Assembly: GCA_018398815.1 (NCBI GenBank)
Contig: CM031604.1
Location: 51,543,368-51,607,367, forward strand
Length of the DNA: 64,000 bases
Source of the DNA: Conus ventricosus
Lineage: Eukaryota > Mollusca > Gastropoda > Neogastropoda > Conidae
Reading direction: 5' to 3'
Shown: positions 1-11,034 of the stretch, piece after piece
How the letters are laid out: every line of letters starts with the position of its first letter
Numbering within the stretch: position 1 is the stretch's first letter
The notes under the pieces: generated by a model
Database searches by the model: none
What the model saw: only the letters and a program-made list of their open reading frames with translations
Told to the model about the DNA's origin: nothing
Position numbers and translations under genes: made by a program

Positions 1-288
1 GTGTAACCGCCTTACTGACCCTGTCAATATGTCCCAAAGCAATGCATGCACATGTGTTCAGTCGTCAGTCATTGTGACGTACGTGTAACTGTGAGAGGAA
101 ATTGACGCCAGACGTGTCTTACAGCTGCAATCACATCTGTTGCCAGTCACTCAAAAAATGATTGTTTGTTTGCCTGTTTTATTTCGAGTTCGTCAAGACT
201 GCTGAGTACTTTCTGACTTTTTTTCCCTCATATTTCTTTGAAAAAGGAAAAAAAAAAACTTTATGTATTTGCGCGTGTGCGCATTCGC

Positions 289-290
<2 letters not shown>
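1..290. other. Unassigned left edge, no gene seen
   Basis: Mixed-composition sequence before the first microsatellite. I see no coding frame with recognisable protein features, no RNA gene and no clear repeat. It ends in an A-rich stretch at about 238-260 that runs into the GT repeat. Confidence 0.5.
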
Positions 291-358
<68 letters not shown>

Positions 359-396
359 GTGAGACAGACAGACAGACAGACAGAGAGAGAGAGAGA
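291..396. repeat. Compound microsatellite (GT)n-(GACA)n-(GA)n
   Basis: An uninterrupted GT run of about 65 bases is followed directly by GACA tetranucleotides (about 363-384) and a short GA run. The order is similar to the compound repeat at 62850-63008. Cysteine/valine or threonine/histidine frames across it are translations of the repeat, not genes. Confidence 0.95.
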
Positions 397-755
397 ATCT
401 GCCCTATTTACGTGGTTCCTGCGCGTTTGCTAGTCTCTCTAATAATTTTCCACTTGAAGAAGGTGTGTTATTTAAAGCAATAATATATAAAATAATTTAA
501 GTAATAAAACATTCTCTGTGATTCTTGATTAACCTACACAGTGTGTGTGCGTGTATGTCTGTGTGTGTATGTGAGAGACAGAGAGATGTAGTTAGCTTCA
601 TCAGACTACCTGATTCGTGTGAATCTGCCTTCAGCTATGGTTCGTTGTCGGTTTGAAAATCAGGTGTCTGTCGACAAAACAAACCATTCGTTTGAACCGT
701 CAAATATTGTGCATGTTTTTTTTGTTTGTTTGTGTCCCCTCCCCTCTGTCTCTGT

Positions 756-758
<3 letters not shown>
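397..758. other. Unassigned sequence with short GT tract
   Basis: AT-rich sequence containing a short interrupted GT/GTAT tract at about 541-575. No gene or RNA is recognised. Confidence 0.4.
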
Positions 759-818
<60 letters not shown>

Positions 819-824
819 GCGCGC

Positions 825-892
<68 letters not shown>
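759..892. repeat. (GT)n microsatellite with CG-alternating core
   Basis: Two long GT runs separated by a short alternating CGCGCGCG block at about 818-826. Alternating purine/pyrimidine over more than 130 bases is the class of sequence known to favour Z-DNA; that behaviour is inferred, not seen. Confidence 0.95.
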
Positions 893-893
<1 letters not shown>

Positions 894-1079
894 GGCTCTT
901 TTGCGAGGCATTTGCTTGAATCATGTTATGGTGTTTCCTCGCTGTCTTGAGTCGTGTTTGCCTCACAGTCTTCTCAAGAGAGCAGCGAGTCATGTGAGTG
1001 CAGGAAAGCGCTTTGTGATTGTTGAATTCATACAGACCAAGGAAGTATTTTTTTGTCTCCAACAAATCAATATAGTATC

Positions 1080-1080
<1 letters not shown>
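893..1080. other. Unassigned sequence between GT repeats
   Basis: Ordinary-looking sequence between two GT arrays. No coding or RNA feature is recognised; frames crossing it are open only because GT repeats lack stops. Confidence 0.4.
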
Positions 1081-1145
<65 letters not shown>

Positions 1146-1270
1146 GCACTTGCGCGCGCGCGTGTATGTATGTGTATGTGTGTGTGTTCGTATTTGTGTG
1201 CGTGCGCGCGTGCGTGCGAGTATGTGTATGTGTGTGCGTGCGTGCGAGTATGTGTGCGTGTGTGTGTGTT
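1081..1270. repeat. (GT)n microsatellite grading into GT/GC/GTAT repeat
   Basis: A pure GT run to about 1143, then an interrupted tract of GTGC, GTAT and GTGTGC units up to about 1270. A unit reading GTGCGTGCGAGTATGTG occurs twice in a row (about 1208-1260), suggesting slippage or tandem duplication inside the repeat. Confidence 0.9.
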
Positions 1271-1374
1271 CCGTTAAACTGTGTAAAATCCTTACAGTTC
1301 TTTTGAATCGGACATTGGCGTGGAACGGGCGGAGAGAGAGAGGAACAAATCAAGTTAAAAAGTCCACAAACCAA

Positions 1375-1620
1375 AACCCCAAACGGGAAGAGGGTGGAGA
1401 GGAGGGGGTATGGGTGTGTGGAGGGGGAGGGGCGATTACTGGGTTGGGAACAGGGGAGGAGGGTCGGAGGGAGGGGAGTGAGTGTGCTGTGTATTTGAAA
1501 ATAAGAGGGGGGGGGGGAGGGGGGATGTTACAAGAAAAAAGCTACAGAGGGGGAGAAAAAGGATTATAGGACTGGAGAGGGAAGAGGCTGACGGGGGTGG
1601 GGGTAGAGGGGGAGAGTATC
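1375..1620 (+). repeat. Purine-rich G tract
   Basis: Strand-asymmetric G/A-rich sequence with many runs of four or more G, including a run of about ten at 1507-1516. Several groups of four G-runs lie within 30-40 bases, so intramolecular G-quadruplex formation is possible. No coding function is supported. Confidence 0.7.
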
Positions 1621-1710
1621 AGATTCAAAGATAAAATTCACATCCAATACCTCAATTAATTTGTATTGACAACACGGCAAAATAACTTTCAATAAATTAG
1701 CTGTTAAGAC

Positions 1711-2246
1711 CCTGTCACACTAGGGCGTGTCTCCCGACGTGTTGGGAATTTTGAGGACACGTTGAGACACGTTGAAATAAGTTCCAAGAGCGCTGGGCCT
1801 AAGTTCCAGAAACGCTGAAACACGCTGTATTTCCTCGACGTACTTGGGCACACGCCAAGGTGTCCAGAAAGTTTTGTGCATGCACAAAATTTCTCGGCGT
1901 GTGTCGACGTGTTGCTAACACGCCCGCTATGCGCTAGAAATAAGTTGAAGTAAGTTACACACAAGCTAGGCCCACGTTAGGCATAAGTTCAACACGTTCA
2001 CACACGTCCCCAGGCTGCTGAACGCTCCTAGAGCGTGTGCCTAACTTGTGCCTGGCGAGTTCAGAACGGCTGAGGAACTTGTGTCGAACTTACATCCAGC
2101 TTATGCGGAACTTATCTCTAACGTGTATCAACTTATGTGGAACGTATATAACGTCTACAGAACGTTCTTCTGACGTCTTTACAACTTATATGAACGTGTT
2201 GCAATGTGTACAACGCGTTTGGAACGTGTACAATGTGCTTGGAACG

Positions 2247-2250
<4 letters not shown>
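1711..2250. mobile_element. Quasi-palindromic repeat element (candidate MITE or foldback)
   Basis: Starts with CCCTGTCACACTAGG at 1711. The left half repeats ACACGTTG and AAGTTCC words every 10-20 bases; the right half, from about 2010, repeats the complementary words AACGTGT and GGAACTT. The two halves are therefore loose inverted copies built from short variant units, with the turn near 2005-2015. The right end runs into the GA microsatellite at 2253, so a matching terminal repeat is not seen. CCCTGTCACACT-like ends are typical of small non-autonomous elements, but the family is not identified. Confidence 0.5.

Positions 2251-2252
<2 letters not shown>

Positions 2253-2316
<64 letters not shown>
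2253..2316. repeat. (GA)n microsatellite
   Basis: Nearly pure GA repeat of about 64 bases with one GG interruption. It abuts the right end of the quasi-palindromic element. Confidence 0.95.
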
Positions 2317-2318
<2 letters not shown>

Positions 2319-2446
2319 TGAAGAGACAGTGGATGGGAAACGGACGGAAGTGTGTGTGTGTGTGTGTGTGTGTGGTTGTGTGCGTGCATGTGTGTTTGTG
2401 AGAGAGAGTGATGAAGAGTCAGCGGGTGGGAAACGGACGGAAGCTT
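2316..2446 (+). repeat. Tandem duplication around a (GT)n tract
   Basis: A unit of about 93 bases is duplicated. ATGAAGAGACAGTGGATGGG with the following AAACGGACGGAAG (from about 2318) reappears with small changes from about 2410. A GT microsatellite (2351-2374) sits in the first unit, and both units are preceded by GA repeat. This fits local tandem duplication of a microsatellite-bearing segment. Confidence 0.75.
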
Positions 2447-3690
2447 GTGACAAAAGACGCGGAAACACCAATCGGGCTGAAGTGGTTTTCCAACAGTCGA
2501 CAGTGCATGGTTAGGTTGGTTTCAGCGTCCAGTCACGTTAGGACTGCCTTTTTTTTTTTTAAAAAAGGAAAAAAAGGAAAAAAAAAGGGAACCAAAAAAA
2601 ATTTTTTAAAATTGGAAAAAAAAAGGGGGGACAAAATTTGGATTTGGGGCAAAAAAAAAAGAACAAAAAAAATACCCGTGAAAAATCGCTTTTCTTTACA
2701 TTTTTTTCCCATTGCTCGGGCTGACCTAGACCCCAAAAAAGGGCTTTATTCTATTTTCCCCCCAAAGCGGGAGTGATTTTTTGAAAGCGCCAAGTTTAAA
2801 AGCTGGGCGGGTTTAAACGGAAAAGGGACAGCAGTGAGTTTGTCGACCAAAATAAAATGGAATGCTGGTGGGGAAAAGGGGGAAAGCCGACATGTAGCAG
2901 GTGGGCAAAATTATGTGTCAGCAAAATCTCGTCTCTCGGGGCAGAATAACGGGATACAAGTATAGCCCCCGGTGAAAAGGGTTTAAAGGGGTTTTGGTTT
3001 TTCCGTGCTTTTAAAGTTTAAAGTGTTTGGTTTTTGTGTGTGTGTTTTTGGCAGGCCCATGGGCGTCAAGTGTTGTCAGTCGAGCTGAAAACCATTTTTT
3101 CGCTCTTCTCAAGTCGTACCCGGTTCGGCTCTGGGGTTTCGGGTTCGGGTTTTTAGGGGCGATGATTATTTCATCATAGGCTCGGGGCTTTATATCCCCC
3201 CTTCTTTTTGTGCTCTTTCTTTTGGCGGGTTCGTAGCGAGTTTATTTTTTATTTTCGACCATCAAAGTCAAAAAAGATTTTTCAGTAATTTTTTAAATGT
3301 TATCGATAATTTTTTTAAAGGGAGTTAGTATTTGGTGCACTTTCGATGCCCTTTAATTAGTTTTTTCCCAAAAATTGGTGAAATCATCTGGCTAAAGGGA
3401 ATTTTTCCCCTTTATTAGTTTTAAATTGCTGAATTTGTCTTTGTCACAACTTTTAAAGGGTTTTACGGTTTTTAGTGCGGGTTTTTAAAAAAAACATGCT
3501 TGGTCAATGTCGCCCTAATTTAAAAATTTTAAAAAAGTTTGGACCCTCGCATGTAAACCGACTTTTAAACCTGCCTTAGATTACCTTTTAAACCGCCCAC
3601 TTCAACGGGGGGGCTTTCCCTTCTTCTTTCCCTCACAAATGAACGTCAGTTCAGAAAAAGGAAAGATTTCATTTGATACCCCCCCCCTCT
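2447..3690. other. Poor-quality or degenerate sequence, left of block F1
   Basis: From about 2533 the composition changes to stretched A, T, C and G homopolymers, the pattern of uncorrected consensus error seen again where this window's copies can be compared. No gene is supported. A segment at 3120-3230 (GGTTTCGGGTTCGGG and, downstream, GGCTTTATATCCCCC) recurs at 4420-4520. A short GT tract lies near 3036-3046. Confidence 0.5.
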
Positions 3691-3722
3691 CTCCTCTCTC
3701 TCCCCTCTCTCTCTCTCTCTCC

Positions 3723-4012
3723 TTCCCTGAACAATTTTTGGCCCAATGGGGTAAAAATTTCGTGGGAAAATTTGGTGGGGAAAAAAAAAGAAAAAAAAAA
3801 AAAAAGGGAAAGGAACAAAAACGTTGACTTTTCAATGGGCCTATGTGTTTTCCCAATTTTTTGGCTTTTTTTGGGGGACGGGTTATGAACATATCTTCCC
3901 GGCGGGAGCAAAGCTGACCGTCTTTTCAGAAAAAAAATGTTCTTGTATATCCCATTGGAAAATTTTTTCTTTCTTGGTCGGGGATTAAAACGTTTCAAAA
4001 AGGGTTTTCCCC
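3723..4012 (-). mobile_element. 3' end of LINE B and its flank, F1 copy (degraded)
   Basis: This matches F2 about 42820-43075 with homopolymer stretching: shared words include GGGAAAGGAACAA, ACGTTGAC and TTTCTTTCTTGGTC. In F2 and R it is the 3' untranslated end of LINE B plus flank. In F1 the match stops near 4012, and the reverse transcriptase found in R and F2 is not seen upstream. Confidence 0.65.
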
Positions 4013-4192
4013 CTTATTTTTGCAACGGAAAAAGGGGGAAAGACAGCGAAGAATTTAACAGGGGGGAGAGGGGGGGGGGGGGTTTGTTTTTTTAAAGGAT
4101 CGGTTGATGCTGTTTAAAATTTGCGGATGTACTTGGGAGTTGTACAGTACGTCTTCAAGCGGGTTCCTTTGGGAAATTTTTAACGGGGGGGT

Positions 4193-4233
<41 letters not shown>

Positions 4234-4950
4234 TATACCGTTTCTTTTTCTGTTCGGGAAACCAAATACCCAACGATTTCTTAACCCCCTTGCCAAGCTT
4301 ATTTAAAGGTTTCCCAAAGTGGTAGAAAAAAATTTTTTAAATAGCCCTTGGATACAAAATTCAGGAGCTTAATTTTTTTTTTAAAACTGATCGAAATCAA
4401 ATTCGAAACTGTAGTTTCCATTGCGATTTTCGGGTTCGGGTTTCAGATTTGGGGGCGATGTTTGGTTTTTTTTTCTTACCCTTTCACGGCTTTATATCCC
4501 CCTTTCTTTATATCGTCTTTGGGCCCGGGTCGACAGGACCCCGTTTTTTTTTCGACTTTAAATTTTTATTTTGGGTGTTTTTTTTTTGAAATCTATCAAA
4601 CGGAAAGGGGGTGAAAAAAAAATCTTTTGGGGATTTTTTTTTTTTACTTTTTGGAGACCCCAACGTTGTGAGGGGAAACGTTAAATTTTGTTAAAAATTT
4701 TTTTTTCAAAAGAGAAGGGGAAATCGTTTTGTAGGCAAATTTGTACTATAAAAAAACCATTTTCAAGCGTGAGTTCTGGGGGGGGGGTCGGGGGGAAATT
4801 GGGAAATTTAAAACCAAAAAACTGAAAGGACCCAAAAGGAGATACTTTAATGGGGAACTTTTATGTGCAGGGCCCCCCCCCCCCCCAAAAACACTTTTTT
4901 CGTTTTGGCGATAGCGATATGGAAAAAGAAAGGTTTTTTGTTGCACAGAT
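4013..4950. other. F1-specific degraded sequence with poly-G runs
   Basis: Lies where R and F2 carry the LINE B reverse transcriptase but shows no trace of it. It contains G runs (about 4068-4082 and 4185-4231) and a second copy, at 4420-4520, of the segment at 3120-3230. Proline- or glycine-only frames here are homopolymer artefacts. Confidence 0.45.
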
Positions 4951-5500
4951 AAGGGTTTTGGACAGAGGGAGAAAAAAGGGAAAAAACTGTCTGTGGTGTT
5001 TTTTTTGGAGCTTAGGCAAAAAGGAGAAAGGTAAAAAAGATGGGTTTTTGCCCCAAATGAAGCACCATCTCCAGATGACGGCACTATCCCTGTAGTTTGT
5101 TTTTTAAAATGCATGAACATCTGGTCGTTGCGGGAATTCACATGACCGGTGGTTTTTGCACGTAGAGGGCCTTTTAGCTGGGGGATTTGATTTAAAAGGG
5201 GGAAGGGGGCCAGCTCGCCAGCAAAATTTTGTGCGGAAAACGAACCGTTTAAAAAAAAAACAAAAAAATTTTTTACAGTTTAAAATTGTTAGGGTTTTGT
5301 TTTTTGTTCTTTTTTTGGGTTTGTGAATTCACACACTGTTTTAAAAAGTCAAAACGGGTTTTAAACGAACCGTTTCAGGATCAGGATCGGGGGGGTTGTA
5401 CAAATACAACGGGCCCCCTATTTGGGCTTTTTAGCCCCTTCTTTTGTATATACCCTTTTTTTTTTTCGAAAACCCTTTGGGAAAATTTCCAACCCTAGCT
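4951..5500 (-). other. Flank and 3' region of LINE A, F1 copy
   Basis: Matches R 35500-36030 (reverse complement) and F2 44600-45060, for example the words ACCATCTCCAGATGACGGCA and CTATCCCTGTAGTTTG near 5060. It lies downstream of the LINE A coding region, which is read on the minus strand. No separate gene is seen. Confidence 0.7.
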
Positions 5501-6500
5501 CGCCCTTTTTTCCCCAAAAATTTTCTTTTCAAATTTTTTGTTAAAAATTCCCATGTTTAACTATGGGGTTCAAAAAAACTTTAAAACTTCGTGCCCTTTT
5601 GATTTTAAGTGTTATTTTTTAAACCAAAATTTGGGTTTTCCCTTCTTTAGTAAAAAAATTTTTTCTTAAATTCGTTCTAGAAATTTTTTTAAATATCAAA
5701 AATTTCCCCAACTTTTCCCTTTTGTAACATTCTTCGGGGAGCCCAAAAAAGCATGCTTAAAAAACATAAATTTTCTTTAAAATATTTGTATGCTTGAATC
5801 AAGGTTCCTTTTTTTCTTCTTGCCAAAAGTTTTTAAAAATTTTCCAGATTTTTTTAATTTTTTTCCCTGATATGAGTAATTTTTTATATTATGAATAAAT
5901 TTGGTTGTCTTCTTTGTACCTGTTCTAGAGTTCTTTTGTCTCTTTAGCTTTGGTTTTTCCCTAAGGGGTTGCCATATTCAAGAACATTCTAACAAGTGTT
6001 TTTAAAATAATTGCAAAAAATTTTCCTTTTTCCCTAAAGGAAAAAGGTTCTTTTATTTTTTCCAATATTCTTTTTTAGCCTTTTTAAATACTTTTTTACA
6101 ATATAAATTGTAAAAATAAAAAATTTTTTGCCCAAAAGTCACACCTAGGCTTTCTCTTCTTCACTTTTTAGAAACTTTTATTTCCTTGCCCCGAATTTTC
6201 ATTATATACTCCTTTTGGGGGTTTGTTTCCCAAAAAGGAAGGGTACTTTACATTTTTCTGCATTGAAATATGGGTTTCCCAAGTATGGGACCACTGTACA
6301 AATGTTTCTTTTTCCCTTTTGGGAAATTTCCTTATGAAATTTTTGGAGAGTTATAACAGTTTTTGTGCATCGGGCAAAATTTTACTTTGACTCTTTTAAT
6401 TCTACGGGGGAGATCATTTATAAAACCGTAAATTTTTTTAGCCCCAAAAATACTCCCTTTGGGGTACCCCCATACTAAAAACCCCGGCAATATTGAAGTG
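5500..6500 (-). pseudogene. LINE A ORF2, C-terminal part, F1 copy
   Basis: Collinear with F2 45060-46045 and, inverted, with R 34600-35500, where the same stretch encodes the RT fingers/thumb and the C-terminal region of a CR1-like LINE. In F1 nearly every codon run is broken by stretched homopolymers, so frame is lost throughout. The position of the catalytic aspartate pair is near 6360, read on the minus strand, where GATG of a degraded FADD-type box can be found. The match ends near 6500, where a foreign insertion begins. Confidence 0.65.
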
Positions 6501-6739
6501 GAAAGGGGGAGGGGGGGAAAGCCCTTCAATAAAGCCGGAACTTCAATATACCCAAATTTCCCTGGGTTATTTGAATTTCCCCTCCTTGTTCCTTCAAAAA
6601 ATTCAATATAACCAAATTTTTTTTTTTCACTTTTGGGTTTTTTTTTTCCTTTCCCAAAATTGGGTTTTTGATGTGAGATATTTTTCCCCAAATTAAAATT
6701 TTTTCCCCTGTTGGTGTTGTTCTACCGACCCTCCTTGCT

Positions 6740-6830
6740 TTTTTCTCCCACACACCACACACAACACTCACACACCCCGCACCCCCCCCCCCCCCCCCTT
6801 TCCCTTTTTACACACACAAACACACAGAGC
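6740..6830. repeat. CA-rich and poly-C low-complexity tract
   Basis: Interrupted CA repeat, a C run of about 18, then CA again. It lies inside the F1-specific insertion. Confidence 0.8.
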
Positions 6831-8219
6831 CATTAAAACTATCAGACCGACCCAAATTTAAACATTTGAAAAAAAAACTTTAAAAAAAAAAGAAAGGGCA
6901 TAAGAAATAAGCCAGTCTGTTTTTTGATGAAGGAAAGCAAAGTGCTGCGATGCTAACAGAAAACAAGTTTTTGCCACAAAGGTTTTGACTCTCAAATTTT
7001 TTTTTAAGCTTAGCACAAAACGTTAAAAATTTAAAAAAACAAAAAAAAAAGCAAAAAAAAAGAAAGAAAAAAAAAATTTTCCCTTTCGACTCCCCAAACG
7101 TTTCATAAGGGGCCCAAATTTTTAAGAGAGGATGGGGGGAGAGAGAGAGAGGAAAGTGCAAAATGGTTTTAGAATAAGGGTATAAAGCGAAGCGGGGCAA
7201 TAACCATTAGAGCCGAACTAAGAGACCATTAAAAATTTCAAAAAAAAATGACATAACTGCCCGTTTAAAAATTCAATGCGGGAAAACGGAAAAAAAACCC
7301 CCCCCACCCCCCCCCCCCCCCAAAACACAAACACAAAAAGGCCTTTAACCAATTTAAACTATGTTGAAAAAACCTTTCCCAAAGTTTTCGGGTCGCACTG
7401 ACAGACACGGGTTCAAAAGTAAAGGTTTCAAACCCCCAAATTTGGGTTGGGAAAACCCGGTTGACGCAGGTTTTTCTTTTTTCCCCCAAAAGGACTCCAC
7501 ATGATATCGGGGAAGCTTTTTTCCCGGGGAAATGTTTTAAATTTTTCACTTTTTCCACCGAAGCGAGGCTGGGAACAATCTATGGAAGGCCTTTCAAAAA
7601 TTGAAAACCCCCCATTTCTGCCGGTTTTCAAAGACTGGACGGGGACACCCCGTACTTTCTCAAAAAAAAGGATTTCCCCCCCCTACCAAAGAAGGGCCCC
7701 CGGGGGATTCGGCCCGTTATACCTCATTTGAAAAAAGGTTTTTTAGGGCTTTTTTCCGCCCCGTTTATGGGGAAAAAATTGGGGTGAGTATGAGATGTAA
7801 GTCTTTTTTCCCCCAAAAACTGAAGATCCGTCCCCGATTTCAAGGAAATCTCAAAAGATAGGTTTGAATTTTGAACCGTTTTCAAAAAAAGATAAAGGGC
7901 CCCCCCCATTTTCATGTGATGTTTTTCATTTTCCCTAAAGTAGGGGGACCCCCCGGGCAGACAATTTTTTCCCTCACCCACGCACCTGCACCGGGAAAAC
8001 GCTGCGGAGCAACATCAGGAACCCCGCCGAGGGACCAAAAGTCAGTTTTGGTTTTTCTGGGGAGTAAGGGTTTTTTAATTTTTGGGCTTTGTGCGAACAA
8101 GGGGAATGCGTTTTGCACAACAATGTTTCCCGTTCATCGTAGGGTGATGCATCTTTTTATAGTGTTGCAAGTTGTCAAAAAACCCCGAAAGAGTCCTTTG
8201 TTTTTATGGGCCGGTGTAA

Positions 8220-8560
8220 CCCCCTTTCTGGTTGATGGACGAGGCGTTTTTCCTTTGCGGTTGATGGCCAGGGGGTTTCCTTGCTTTGGGTTTATGGGGG
8301 CGTTTTTCCTTACTGGTTGAAAGGACGACGGTTTTTCCCTTTCTGGTTTAGGACGAGGCTTGTCCTTAATGGTTGAAAAGGACGAGGCGTTTGCTTGCTG
8401 GGTTTTTCCCGGGCGGGGGCGTTTTCCCCTTTTTTTGGTTTTAAGGGACAGGGTGTCCCCTTTTGGTTGCGGGGCGAGGCGTGTCCTTTTGGTTTTTCGG
8501 ACGAGGCGTGTCCCTTTCTGGGGGGATGGACGAGGCTTTTTCCCTTTGGTTGACCGGGGG
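8220..8560 (+). repeat. Minisatellite of about 29-base units
   Basis: About twelve imperfect units with the shared words GGTTGATGGACGAGGCG and TTTTTCCCTTTCT; successive GGTT starts lie near 8228, 8259, 8313, 8343, 8369, 8433, 8464, 8489 and 8546. The array lies within the F1-specific insertion and is not seen elsewhere in the window. Open frames on both strands reflect the repeat and are probably not genes. Confidence 0.8.
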
Positions 8561-9299
8561 GGGGAAGGGGGAAAAGGGTCCAAATTTAAAAAAAATGGGT
8601 TGCCTGTTCAGGCCTTTTAAGGTGACGAAAAAAAATTTGGGGATTCTGGTTTGTAATTTTAAAGGTTTTTTAGAACAAATGTTTTTCCCAAATTGGGCCC
8701 CCCTGAATTTCCCGAAGGGCCTCTTCTGATCTCTTCAAATTTTCTCCCTTTGGGAACGAAACAGTCAATAGTTTTAAAGAGCAGACAAAGCCTCCCCGCT
8801 TTTAATAAAACGGGAGGTTGCCCCCCCAGTCATCCCCCTCAGAGTCGTTTTTGTCGTTGATGGGGCTCATCGGTTTTTCACCCCTGGAAAAGCTAGTGAG
8901 GGCAAGAAGCTTCTGTTAAAGGAAACCGCCGTTCAAAATCAATGTCAAAAGTCAAAAAACCTTCCAGGGACAATCCGCCAATTTTTAGAGTCGTGACAGG
9001 GCGGGTATGTCAGCAGTCTCAATGTCATCCCTTTGCCAAGGATCCCCCTGTGCGGGGTTCCCTTTATCCAGGGGCACTTCGTTTTAAAACCTTTCTTTGG
9101 CGGAAACGTTTCTGGGCTGTGGATGGTTTTTGACCCCGTCCCATTGCGGCTTCAGGTTTGACGGATGAGGGGGTGACGGGTGGAAACTAATTAGGGAGGG
9201 GGGGGGAATTTAAAGTAAAAAAAATGAGCCTGGGAAGCAACCGTGTTCTGAAAAAAAAAACCAATTTTAAAACCCTTAAAAGTGTGCTATTTGTTTTAG

Positions 9300-9450
9300 T
9301 GATTGTGTGTGTGTGTGCTGTGGGGTGTTTTGTGTGGTGTGTTGAGAGAGAGAGAGAGAGAGTGTGTATGTGTGTGTATGTAGAGAGGGAAAAAGGGGAA
9401 AAAGAAGAACACACATACACACACACACACACACGGGGCGCGCGCGCGCG
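9300..9450. repeat. Compound microsatellite GT-GA-GT-CA-CG
   Basis: Within 150 bases there are GT, GA, GTAT, CA and CG dinucleotide tracts (the CG tract at about 9437-9450). Several repeat classes in one place suggests a slippage hotspot. Confidence 0.85.
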
Positions 9451-11034
9451 TAAAACCCCCCTGTAGAAGGAATTTCAAATTTCTTGATCCCCCACCCGTC
9501 CAAAAGGGTTTGGGGTTTGGATGTGGCATTTGGTGGGGGAAAAACACTTTGTTGCCAGGAGGGCCTTGAACTTTGACCCTTTAAACAGTGCAATTGTCGA
9601 TCCAAAAGTAAGGGCCCTTTTTGGTTCAATGGTTCCCCTGGACCCTTTAAAATCCCCGCAAAAAAACCCCTTCTTTGAATAGGGGGCGGATGTATCCAGG
9701 CCCTTTCCCCCCTTTTTCGATGTTTAGGTTGGTTTGGGAACTCAATGCCTTTGAAACAAAACCCGGGGGTTTTACAAAACTTCCCCATGAACCCCCAAAC
9801 GAAAAGTTTTTCCCGACCCCCTTTCCTTTTTACCGCAAAGACTCACCATTACTCCCTTTTCCTTAAAACGTTTTCCATGGCACTTCTTAGTTTTAAATCA
9901 AATCTTCCATCAGGGGCATAAAAGGAAAATAGAGCGGGAATTTATCCCTTTGAAATGTCCCTTTCCTTTTATACTTTTTTGGGAAAAGTTTTGGGGTCAG
10001 CACTTTTTGCCCCCCCCCCCAAACCCCCTGCATCTGTGGACCCCCTTTATCTTCGTTTTTTCCCCGTTCGCCCCACCTTTTCGGGGTTGAAAAGGGCGCT
10101 TGTTTTTAATCGGGTAAACCCAAACCCTTCGTGTCCCCGTTTTAAGCCCAGTTTTTTGCAAACCCCCTTCAGCTTTTTCTTGGAAATGGCCCCCCCTTTA
10201 GGGAAAGGCATTACAACTGGCACCTTTTAAAACCCCTGAAAAAAGGCAGGCCCCTATTTCTTCCTTCGAGCTACTCTAAGTATCTTTTGGATTTTTGGAA
10301 ACTTTTTTTCTTTCCCCCCTGCAGAAAAAAATTTTCAATGGGTTTCTTTTTTTTTCATAATCTTGGCACACAAACCCCGGGGCCCAAATTTCCATATTTC
10401 CTCAGCTATTTCCCCTTTTTTTTTTTTTCAGCCAGTTTCCAAAACTTTTAAAAACTTTGATTTTTTTTTAAATTTTTCAGACCACCCTTTTTTTTTTTTT
10501 GGGAAACCATTTTTTTTAGTGTTAAAAAAAGGAAACCCACTCGCAAGAAAAAGGAAAATTTAAATCGGGAGATTTACGCACCACAAAACAAAAATTTGGG
10601 GTGGCGTCAGAGGGGGCCCCCGGCATTTTAGAACCGGTTTTTTGGGTTTTTTCAGAGACCCCCTACTCCCAAAGTTTGCTGATTGGGCCCTCTCCCCTTT
10701 ATCAACGATTGCGCTGACAGAGGGCCCCTTGTTTATTTTTTCAAACGGCCCCGCGCAGGTTTGTTCTTTAAAAAAAAAAGGTTTAAAAAAAAAACTTTTG
10801 AGCAAAAATTTTAATATAGCCGGGTTTTAAAAAAATCCCCTTTTTCCTGAATTGTTGTTTCAATAAAACCGGGGGGTTTAATTAAGGGGGCCCCTTCAAA
10901 GTACCAAAATTTTTTTAACAAAGAAAAAGTAGGCTTCGGCCGGGGCCCGAAAAAATTTTAAAAAATAGCCGGAAGGCCCTTTTAAACCAACCCTTTTAAT
11001 TTTTACCGGGTTTTACGGGAAAAAACATCAGACA

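Noticed and set aside
162..1569. Long cysteine/valine and threonine/histidine reading frames
   Set aside because: They are translations of GT/CA microsatellites, which contain no stop codons.
8360..8729. Gene in the 8.2-8.7 kb open frames
   Set aside because: The frames are created by the 29-base minisatellite and are open on both strands.
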